From the NCBI RefSeq assembly GCF_964204645.1, contig NC_134029.1:11648850-11708849 (forward strand): a stretch of DNA of 60,000 nucleotides, in the 5' to 3' direction. Shown here piece by piece: positions 25,201-37,200 of this stretch (the stretch's first letter is position 1; each line of letters starts with the position of its first letter). Origin of the DNA: Tubulanus polymorphus (lineage: Eukaryota > Nemertea > Palaeonemertea > Tubulaniformes > Tubulanidae). The position numbers were made by a program, and so were the translations under genes. The notes under the pieces are model-generated. The model saw only the letters and a list, made by a program, of their open reading frames with translations. It ran no database searches and was not told where the DNA came from.

Positions 25201-28200
25201 GAGAGGGGGCGTAAAAATACTATGTTAACAGCCTAAAAGTCACAATTGTTGACCGAGTCATTTCAAACTTGGTACACAAGTAGGATATCACATAGGCCAG
25301 AACCCTATTTTAAATTGGGTTGTTTTCAATTCAAATTATGGTCACCAGGGGGCCAACATGAACAATGACGTTAACAGCCTAGAGGCCGCTATTGTTGACC
25401 GAATCATTTCAAACTTGTACACTAGTTGGATATCACTTGGGATCGAAGCCTATCTAAAATTGGGTCGATATGAGAAATTTTGTAATGGCCTAGAGGCCAC
25501 AATTGTTGACCAATTAATTTCAAACTTGGTACACAAGTAGGGTATCACTTGGGCCAAATCCCTATTTAAAATTGGGTCGATTCGATTCAAATTATTACTA
25601 GAGGCTGCAATTGTTGACTGATTCAAATTATGGCCATCATGGGAAAACAGCCTAGAGGCTGCAACTGTTAATTAATTATTTACACTTAGTACACATGTTC
25701 TCTAATATCATTCTTATAGAAATAATTGTGGCCATGATATTTTCTAATGCATTTTCCACAAACCCTGTAACTTCACGTGGCCGTGAATTTCAGGCCAGGG
25801 ACATTCGAGGCTTGCCTCATTCTAGTTTTTTTAAGCTTGCACAAAGTTGAAAGCTGTGGGTTTCAGATTCTCTTAGAATATTACCTAAAAAGGCCTAAAG
25901 TTCGTTTTGATTTGAACACATTTTTTTTATGCAGCATCTTTAACTGTCCATAATGAAACATGTGAAATTCAATGCCATTTGCATCACAAGAACTTTCTCT
26001 TGTCAAAATCCGACACTTTGTTCGGTAGTTATTATGGACTTTCGAAGACCATAACTACCCCAAAATCTTGGTAGTATGTAGGCCTAGTTTTTTTTTAACC
26101 AGTTTCACCTCCCTCATGACATCATAGCATTGAATATGTTAATGAGGTTCAGGTGGATCATCCTGAAGGGCTTCCCCAGTGATGTCATGAGAAGAACATA
26201 CATGCAGAGCAGCATTGATCATTTTACCCCCAACCAGATAAACTTCTCAATGAAGCAGATTTGATAATGAAAGTATGTTGCAGGAATGAAGTTGGTGGAA
26301 TGCTAAGCCCCTGTCCAAAGGTCACATTAATTCCATGTGGCCACCAGGGCGTGCTCGATACTTGAAATGTAACTTAAGATCACCTTGTTGACGAAACATA
26401 TTTCATTATGTTCCCTGGTGGGGATTGGGGCACGTGATATTTCAACCCCTATTGATTTGGAGCTTATTGGCCATCAAATATGGCAAATTTGTACAATACA
26501 GCCTAAAATTCTCGATGGATTTCCATGAAATTAAGTTACTGAGTTTTGGCGGGTAACATGTGCATCCCTATCGAAAACTGAGGTCATCGGCCATCAAATA
26601 TGGCTGCCAGGGCAGTCTTCTTGAACTTATCGTTATTATGATCGCTATTATATTATTATCATCATATTTGCGATTTGAATTTGCGATTTGAATTATGATT
26701 ATCTTATTATTATTATGATTATTATTTATGAATTACTACGTTCATGTATCAATTTATCGATACGTTAAATTAGCGTTAAATTAGTGCTACCTCACGTTAA
26801 ATTGGGGTTACCAAGATTTTTGGTTTCGCCACCAGAGGAGTTGAATATTGAATTATATACAATTTTTCTATTTATATCGGTACCTAGGGATATTTTGTAA
26901 TATTCCCTAGGGACATTGAATAACGAAACTTTCAAATTTTTGGGCATTTGAAACCACTTCTCCAAGTGGGCGTGGTATCCTTGGATCACAGTTGTCCCTG
27001 CGCAGCATTGAGCCGAGGGCGGGGACTTGGTATCCACCTCTGTCTATTCTATCTGTCTACGGAATCCTGTTATTTTTGGGAAGTTTTGAAGATGCTTCAA
27101 TGGATTGTCTTGATATTTTGTTTATACATGTATCTACCTCAAACTCATATTTAGCCCAAAAGCGGGTCAAGATCAGATTCAAGATGACTTTTTACACATT
27201 TTTTAAGTTTTCAAGATAGATTTTGAAGATGCTTTAATCACCACTTTCTCTGTAAAATAAATTCTGAATTGAATTGACTGGTTCCCTGCCTCTTCAGGGA
27301 GCCAGGGGCGGTAGTCTATGGTGGCATTAAACTTTATCGGATGTTGGTAGTGGATTGTCATTTGAAGGAAATGCAACTTATTCTTGCTTTATGTCTTTAT
27401 TATTTAAAAAGAAAAAATCGTGGCTCCTATCTATTTTCGTGTTTGCTTCTCTTCACCTGAAGTCACTCAAGTAAGCTTCCTACTGGTTTACCATTTTCCA
27501 TACCAATTTTTGATGGGTATTCTTCGGAAAGGGATCTTTAACAATCAGACAGGTATTGTTGATCAACCAATTATCACGCAATTGGCGGTCTTCTTGGTGT
27601 TATCAGTACTCATTCGTAGGTGGAAAAAAGTTTTGAGCATTTGAAACCACTTTCCAACTGGGCATGGTGTCTCTGAACCCCTAGTTTTCATCTAGTCTAG
27701 CTTTTTCAAGTAAAATAATCAGCATTTCTTTTAAGAGTGATACAATCTGTAGCAATTACCAGTGCAGAGGGGGTATTTTGCAGGATATATGCCCATTCAT
27801 GCATGTTCAGCCCCCATTTCAATAGATGATAACTAACACATAGCATAGAATGACTGATGATAATCTGTTTTAGTAGTAAAATTTGTTTTAGTATTAAAAG
27901 GCATTAACCTAACTGGTGTTGTATGATGAATTCACCATCCGTCATTAAGAGTTATGAAATAAGTTAACCGTACCAGTACCCCTTATGAAAATAAAGTGCA
28001 CTTTAAGTGGACTTTAGAAGTGCACTCTAAGTGCACTGAATTGAAACAAAGTGCACTTTCCCCAAAGTGCACTTTCAAAGTGCACTTTGAGCCTATTCTA
28101 AAGTGCACTCAAAAAGTACATTCATACTGCATTAAATTGGAACAAAGTGCTCTTCTTTTAAAGCACAATTTAAGTGCACGTTTAGTGTAATGAACTCAAT

Positions 28201-31200
28201 GAGTGTACTTTCTGAGTGCACTTCTCTGCACGGAAAAAATCCTGAAAACCTAAAAAAAAACTTGAATGCCCAGTTTCATTTATGTTGTCTCCATTATTAT
28301 TCAGCCATATTTACAATTTTAATAGTAATACGACTTTTCACATTGTTAGGCTTCTTCCTCTGTGAATGATGCTCTTTAAGCATTTTGGAATAGCGCTCTC
28401 ACATAACCTGAAATGATATAAGTGACAATGGATATATGTTATGGTATGAAATGCTGTCTTAGTCAGTTAATTATTGGGTCTTGAATTTTAATTAAGTCGT
28501 GAGAGTGTGTATCAGAGCCCCAAACCTTTTATGGGCACCATTTTAAAAGGTTTGTAACTTAAACCTTTTAAACCTTAGCCACCTGCATATTCTTACAATA
28601 ACTTTGACTTATTGTCTTAACCTTCAGCTTGTCTTGAGGAAATATATATATATGTGAGGACATATGACTTATTTACTCACTGTCTAAATCAATGGAAAAT
28701 TTGCATTCTATAAGTTATAATGTAAATGTAGAAATAATTGGCATAGGCCTATACTGTGCACTACCTAATCGTTCAGTACACCATAATTATCAGAATTGTG
28801 GTGACTATCGTTAGTCATCATTCGCTACTGGACGCCAATGACGATGACGGGCAGCTAGACCGTACGAGCGCCAGCGCGCCGCCACCTTCGACCGATGACT
28901 TGGTCGTTTTTCGCTACTGGACTCAACGACGACCGTTGCCAGCCTCCAGTATCCTTGTAGTGGTAGTTCCATCTGTAAAATGACAAATGTAAGAAATCAT
29001 CAGTAATAGAATACAAACCAGCCTCTTTCAGAACTGGACAGATTGTGATTAAAAAAAGCTCATGGTGTAATCTAGGGCTACTTATTACTTACATTTAACA
29101 TTATATCCCATTCATCACGAATGAAATTGAAATAAAGTTTTGCATTTGATTTAATTGATTAGAGGGGGTAAATGCCACGGATTGTACCGATTACAGTTCA
29201 CTCAATTAACATAACGTCGACAATAACTCAAATATTTTATACAACACAATAAATAATACTTGCCTTGGATCTTGAATTTAAACACCAGACTGTCCCAACT
29301 AGGAAATTAACCACGAAAATTGATTAAAGACAGCAATGAATTTGCTCAAAATAATTGCATATGGCGCCGTGCTGACTGCATGCTCAATCCCAGTCCTTAG
29401 CTAGCTGTCATGAATGGGTTCAAATCCCGTAAAAACCTGATATTTTTTCAAAGTTATTTTTGAACATTTGAATTTTTGTAAGTCAAGCACGGGATGAACG
29501 CTAATTCGTATAATAACTTTTATCTCATTGATTTAGCCCAATGAAAATAATAAAAATTTTGTGGTCATGAAATATTTCAAAAAAAACATTTTGATCAATA
29601 AATACATTTCTTTGCTAAAATTATATTTTCATATGGAAAATACACAAAAAATAATAAATTTTTATACATGAAAATACATTTGATTTACTTAAGGGATTGG
29701 GTGGTACACTTGTAGAATACTTACCAAGTACACTTATTCGTGAATTGCACTTGCCATATGATAAAGTGCACTTATTCTACAAAAGCAGACTCAATGAGTA
29801 CACTCACCGAGTACACTATTTTGTGAAGTGCACTTTCCCTATGAAAAAGTGCACTTATTTCACAAAAGTACAGTCAATGAGTACACTTTGAGTGTACTTT
29901 ACTCATGGAAGTGCACTTGAAGTGCACTTTATTTTCATAAGGTTTTGGCTGGAAAGTAATGAGAGATAACGTATCAGTACTTGTTTGGCGACCAATGAGT
30001 TAATATCATAGCTTCAAGCCTTCATGGGCCTCATGTTTTATTCGGACTTAGTTTATTTTTTATATACGTTTTATACGTTTTATTTTTAGGACTACATGTA
30101 ATGAGTGTTTACTGTTCTTAACGTATAGGTGATGGAGCAAATGATGTGAACATGATTCATACAGCTGATATTGGGGTTGGTATTTCTGGTCCAGAAGGCA
30201 TGCAAGCTGTGATGGCTTCAGATTTCTCGATAGGTCGTTTCCGACACTTAGAAAAATTACTTCTTGTTCATGGACACTGGTGTTATGACCGTTTGGCTCG
30301 CATGTGTCTGTACATGTTCTACAAAAACACAGTAAGTTAAAGGTTATCAAATCAACATTGCATGGTCCTTGAATATAAAATCTTTTAAGCCATTAACCAG
30401 CATGGTATCTAGTGCTTAACCCATCCAGTCACACCTCCCTTAAACATGTATGTTTTTATGTTGATTCTCAAAGTGAATTCGATAATGAAGCACATTCCAA
30501 AAATATTCACTATTTCTCTGGTTAAGCTGCATCTTTTGCGCTAAAGCATTTTTAGCCCACTAGGGACAGTCCAAGCGGGCTATTGCGTTCACTTTCCGTC
30601 CATCATCTGTCCGGCCATCTTGGTGTCATCAGTACTCATTCGAAGGTGGGAAAAAGTTTTTCCACATTATATGGATACCTAAGCATATTGTGTTACTACA
30701 ATCATTTGGAAAGTTGTAGCCCATAGCGTGTTCTATGATTTTGGTGAGTTTCAAGGTCATTGGTTTTTGGTTTACTTTTGTCAGCGATATGAAGTTGGCA
30801 TTGAGCCAATTCATGTAAAATTGCGGTACTTTTTTTATGTGAGCATGTTTCATTGGTTCACGGCTTAAAGGATGTATAATCGATGCGATTGAAGATATGG
30901 CGAACCTCCGTCGATGACATGGTCAACATTGTTAAAATTCTACGAAAAACTGTTTTTGCGGGAAAATTCTTAGCTCTCGCGTATAAAATTGCAATGACCT
31001 CGATTGGGGGGCGTTATCTCTACAAGCGAATGTGATTGGCTGTTTTTGGGATATATGGGGAATTCCGGCGCTAATGAAATAATTATGGGAAAGCCATAGA
31101 ATGGCGAACGTTTCATTGGACTAGGTGCTTTATACGTGCGAATTTCAAATGCTCATTGCTGGTGAGAATGTAATTATTATCCGCCATAGGTATTGTTTCA

Positions 31201-34200
31201 TTTTAATACCCGGTGATTGATTTGATTGACATTGACGTGTAAGCGAACATTCACTTACACAAGGCCTCCGGGTGCGCGTGGAAATCATTAGATTAGACTG
31301 TTGCACACAAATACTACTATAGTGATACTGTAACGCTGCTTGCTGGCGCGTTTGACATTTCATAAGCAGAAGAGAGCTGTGTTTTCTATTAGATAGAATT
31401 TGTAATAAATTGTAATTTCTTGTGACCTGAAAGTACTAAGCAGCAAACTATAGGTATAGGTCGAGGTCTGAATATTGTAGCGGTAAATTCCAGGATTTAA
31501 AACGATCTCATAGGCCGATTTCTTACTGCACCGGTATTTTAGCTTCCGCGGCCATACATTCAGCCGCCCTCTGATATGTGACATCATATGAATTTTATTT
31601 GAATATTTTTTCATATTATGAAAAATATTTCTTTGAAAATATACGATAGTTTCCATGCCGCGCCTACCTGTACCCTATGAAATTTTGGATGTGGACCGTA
31701 AACAAATGTATATCTTTGGTCTTGTTTGACTGCAAAATAATCCTTTAAGAAAGATAAAATACAATATTTAAACTTGTGGAACTTTGAAGTCACGAATTAA
31801 AAAGATTTTTCAAGCAATGCCCTTACCCCAAACAACCTCTAGCTTTCAAGGTAAACCACGCTTTGCCCATGGGCAATTTATTGTATATGGCCACCGGGGG
31901 GCGTTGAATAGTAGAATAACTTAGTATTTCCTTATTACATTTATATAGGTACCTATGCATATTTTGTTACCATGATCAATTGCAAAGTTGTAGTTCATGA
32001 CATGTTATATGATTGTGGTGAGTTTCAAGACATTATCAACAGTTCACTCACTTCAGGAACATATCCAGATAACTATAAGTCTTAGGTTGTTGTTAGGCCT
32101 ATCCTTAAAAACCAGCTTTGGATTCTGAAATTCTCAAAAACTATAGATCTGTCTCAAATCTACACTTTGTATCGAATCACTGAATGAGTTGTAGTTGCAT
32201 GGTTGAATGCTCACTTAAATAGAAATGGACTAAGTGAAATGTGTAAGTCAGCCTACAAAGCAAACTGCAGTACCAAGACTGCATTGCTCACAGTTCAGAA
32301 TTACATTCTCGGAGCCATAGACCAGTGAACGGCAGTTGGCCTGATTATGCTGGACGTCAGTGCTGCTTTAGAAACCATTGATAACAAGACACTACTTGTT
32401 CATCTTCAGCATCGGATTGGTATTACAGTTATAACAGTGCCAAAAGGCTTGGTTCTTGGGCTTTTTTGGTTTACCTTTGTCAGCAGTATGACGTTGGCAT
32501 TGAGCCAATTCATTTAAAATCGCGGTACGTTTTTTTATGTGAGCATTTTCTTCATTGGTTCTCGGGTTAAACAACGCATAATCGATGCGATTGAAGACAT
32601 GACGAACTTCCGTCGATGACATGGTCAACTCTGTTTAAATTTGACGGAAAACTGTTTTTGGCGGGAAAATTCTTAGCTCTTGCGTATAAAATTGCAATGA
32701 CATCGTTTGGGGGGCATCGTCTCTACAAGCGAATGTGATTGGCTGTCTTTGGGATATACGGGAATTCCGGCGCTACTAAAATAATTATGGGGAAGCCATT
32801 TATGGCGAACGTTTCATTGGACTAGGTGTGTGCGAATTTTAAATGCTCATTGCTGGTGAGGATATAATTATTTCACATATCGCCATAGGTATTGTTTCTT
32901 TTTAATACCCTGTGATTGTGTTGATTGAGATTGAAGTGATCCGAACGTTCACTACACAAGGCCTCCACGTGCGCGGGACGGGAGTGCTAAACATTAGACT
33001 GTTGCACACATAAACACACGCTCATACAGACTAGTATATGGTGATGCTGTAACACTGCTGGGCGTGTGCACGTTTGGTATGATAACAGGCTGAATAATCG
33101 TAGCAGAAGATGAGCGCTGTGTTTTCTGTTTGATAGAATTTGTAATAAATTGTAATTTCTTGTGACCTGAAAATACTAAGCAGCAAACTATAGGTATAGG
33201 TCGAGGTCTGAATATTGTAGTGGTAAATTCCAGGATTTAAAACGATCTAATACTACGCCCCAGTGTTTTAGCCATACATTGGAAGAGGTTTCGTTCCATC
33301 CCAAGACTCAATATTCAGCCACCCTCTGACATGTGACATCATATGAATTTTATTTGAATATTTTTTCATATCATGAAGAATATTTTTTTGAAAATATAAA
33401 ATAGTTTCCCTGCTGTGCCTACTCTACCCTACGAATTTTTGGACGTAGACCATAAACAAATGTTTATCTTTTGTCTTATTTGACTACAAAATAATTCTTT
33501 AAGAAAGATAAAATACAATTTAAACTTCTGGAACTTTGAAGTCACGAATTAAAAAGAGTTTTCAAGCAATGACCTTTCTCCAAACAACCTCTAGCTTTCA
33601 AGGTAAACCACACTGCCCCATTTTGCCCATGGGCAATTTATTTTGTACGCTATGAATGTACTACCGATGGGTGATGAAATCAGGCAGCTTAGACTTGATT
33701 TCCATTGTTTCGCAGATGACTTACAGTTGCTTGTCTGGATTAAACCTACGGGAACTAACTTAAGACAAAACAACATGTTGAGATCTGTGTTGCTGTCCTT
33801 GGCTGGATAACAATTTCCTGCAGGTCAATTGGAATTAGGCTGACTTTATGCTTATAGGAATGCCCTATCAACTCTAGAAAATACAAACATTTGATTTATT
33901 AATTGATGGTTCCATTGTTGTACCAAGTGGCTGTGTTAAAAATCTCAGCGTTACCACCTAATCTATACATGGAAAAACACATCAAATAAGTATGCGCTAC
34001 CGCATTCATCATCGGAATATTAGTAGAAATATAGCTGCAAAGCAGCGATAACAGGTTTCTGCCTTTCTGCCTAGCTGCCTTGCTGGGTTTAATGTCGTAC
34101 TAGGAAGCTTGCAAAAAATTTCACTGAAATCAGTTCATAAAGTACCGCGGTTTTGAAGGAGTGCCACCTAGGGCCTAGACCATCAGTCCATAACATGACT

Positions 34201-37200
34201 ATTTCCATGAAGCGAAATCTGGGTCAACAATATGCTGAATATGTGGTGGATCCTAAAGGGCTACCACGTATAAAGTACTGATGTACCAAGTCTAGTCAAA
34301 ATGACTTAACCGAATATACAGTGCTTTCAATGTCCCCTGGTTGCAGTTGCATGAACTTGGTAAAGTCTCACATCAAGGCAGGTGGTGGCCAGAAAAAGAA
34401 ATATTTCTGGGAAAAATTAAGACGCAAGGCAAACACTTATTGTTCACTTTTTTTCCTATCCTCATTTTGAAATTGAAGTATTGTAAAAAAACAATTTATT
34501 TATTTTTGGTGATCAATTGATTTTGTTGTTTTCTTTTTTAATTTACATTTGATTTGGAAGGTCAGCTTGCTTAGGAGTCAGTTTGTCAAAGCATAGCGAA
34601 GAAATACAGTCCAACTTGTTTATGTCTCAGTTGCAGCAGGGTTATTATATTGCTGACTGATCCAAATTACACTTACACAGCCCAATGTTTTTCAGTGTGT
34701 AAACTCCATCGTACTCGGCATTTTGAATTTTAGCCCCCTGAGCCCTCGGCTTGATTCTATCGAAAGACCTTAACTGACTTTACAGAATTTAGAGTGTAGG
34801 ATTTTCTAAATTTCTGAATGCTTTCTCTGGTTTTAAGATCAATTCAAATTCAATCTTGAATGCGTAAAAATAAGTCAAATAAATTTTGCTTTTATTGAAA
34901 GAAAATCTGCTGAAAACACAGATTTTGAAATGAATGATGTGTCGATTAATTACAGACGAAATAATTACAGCAAAATCAACTGACGATCAACAAGGTGAAG
35001 TTTTCATTTATCTTTGGATAACTTGTCAATCCTTGATGATACAAGCATTTTGGCTACACCTTTTGAAACCTCAATGCTTCATCTACCCGCGCCAATTAGT
35101 CAGCCACAATCAATTTTCATGCCATCTGACCTCTTTCCGCCTGTAATTAAGCAATCAAATGTAAGAATTACTCAGTTATGGAATATAATAGAGGAGTGAA
35201 AGAAAGTATAATAGATATCTTAGGAGACCAATTTATATCGTGTGTTTGTCGTGAAAAATCTATTACTACTGTCTCGCAGAGCATAGAAACTGACCGTAAA
35301 GCCATGTGGAATTGGTATTTCAAGGGCTATTCGGTTTACTCCAAAACAAGTGTCTGATAAACTTTAAAAAGCTTCATATCAAGGGTATGTCGTAGGACTC
35401 TTGATGCCCATGAATTATCATCCCATAATAACGATGAATCCAATTCTGCATGTACGTTAGCACGACTGATTACTTATCCAAATATTTTAAACATGGCATT
35501 AGAAAAAAAACAATTACACAAAACGTCAAGTACTTACAGCATCTGACACAGTTGCGCATAAGTTACGGCTTTGATTGCCAATGAAAAAAAAGCTTGATTT
35601 GAAATGTACACCCGCACACTGTGGTTTAAATATAATCCCACCAGCTGCAAGAATCCGCAAAGGAATTGAAGACCAGAGTGACCAGTTCATTCAACAATTA
35701 ATAGCTGAAAAAAAGTAATCGAAATAAATAGTCATATACATGAGTGTAAACCAGCTCCTTACTAACTACTTAGGTTTTCCACTCGCTCTACACACTATAT
35801 TAAGGGCCTAAATCTATTCTAGCCGTATCCCCCAAAACAGCTAGGCATTAAGTATGTAGCCAACAATGACCATTGCTTCGCCGAGTACTCATTTGCTACC
35901 ATATGTACTCATATCATAGCACCACCCAGTGGAAAGGTGACCTTAACTGCAGTTAGACCAAGAAATCAAGTCTAACATTTCCTGGTTAATGGATTCTCAC
36001 CTTAAATTACATCAACTCTGCTGTTGTTGTCATCGATTCGAGTAGTCAAGTGAACGCGGAAGTAAAATTCCATATGAAAATCCCTACCATTTCTGTCCAT
36101 ATTACGTTGATTTGAGCCAGAATTCTTAAGGAAATGTAGCCAACGTAAATTGATTAATGAATAGAATTAATAAATTGACTCATTTTAGGGATCATAGTTC
36201 ATAAAAGTCCGAAACCTGCCATAAATTTAAGCTGAAAATGATTTCAACCATCCGCCATGTTTGCTGTATATTTTTCACGGTAAATGACGGATCCAGACTA
36301 ATTGAAAGTCTGAATCCGTGATTTATGGTTGAGTTTGACACTTGAGGTCGTCTGGTAATTTGTAGGCTTTTCAGGATGCTTTGCGTTATTCTTGTTGCTG
36401 TTTAGACCCGGTAATTACACGGGATTAATTCATAATATATAACAATAAGCAATTTTAAAACGGTGCATCATAGGTTATATATCTCTCCGTATTGAACATA
36501 ACGTTTACAGGCTGTTAGTTGTCGAATCTGAAAGGCATTTCATTTTTTGAAAACTTTTTTGGCTCGAAAGAGGACAAGTAATAATAATAATCAACAGAAT
36601 TACAAGAGGGTTTCTGCTAATAAGGCAATATCTTGATAAAAAAACTGCCAAGCAACTTGCAACTCTGTTGGGATGGTGAAGGGCTTTCTCAGTGATGTCA
36701 TTATTAAGAAAATGCATGTAGAACATAGTATGAAATATTCAGCCATGTACTACTGAGTCATGGGAAAAACCCAATACCATGTTGGCTATATCATCAAATG
36801 TGAACACGCTTACTGCATGGTGCGACAAGATGGTCCTTTATTTGGTTTGCATTCATGGCACCCTAAGAACAGGGGCGGATCCAGGGCCATACCATGACTA
36901 CAGCACAGTGAAATAAAAAGGCAATCAGCCCTAAAAAGGGCAGTATCCATGCCCAGCGAGTGACATAGCCGCGAACGAAATTTTGAAATGTCATGTAATT
37001 TTAATGCATTTTCCAAGCGCTTGAGCACCGAGATGTCAACAAGGCATATTCCAAGTTAAAACTGATCTTCATGCCTTTTTATTAGATTTGTTAAAGATTT
37101 GTGTGCCCTTTATTGATATATCATGCCTAAATTTGGAGGGACCCACGCAATGCCTTCACATCCAATTTGCCTTTTTAAAGACATTTGGACAAATTGCCCT

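Larger units (their letters stand above)
32031..34010 (+). pseudogene. Non-LTR (LINE) reverse-transcriptase pseudogene, split
   Basis: 32034-32430 reads like the RT fingers/palm of CR1/Jockey-type LINEs ([37 protein letters not shown]), with in-frame stops and Ala for the usual Phe in the catalytic DxSAAF motif. [10 protein letters not shown] follows. After the 1.18-kb cassette B it resumes at 33643 with [13 protein letters not shown] and [13 protein letters not shown], which holds the FADD catalytic motif. Stops follow, then the thumb region (about 33930-34010). Dead copy. The 5' part is truncated, as is usual. Confidence 0.75.

Noticed and set aside
28756-28983. 75-codon frame in the GC-rich middle of the GTGCAC element
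   Set aside because: No family pattern; composition explained by a local GC patch with a short repeat.
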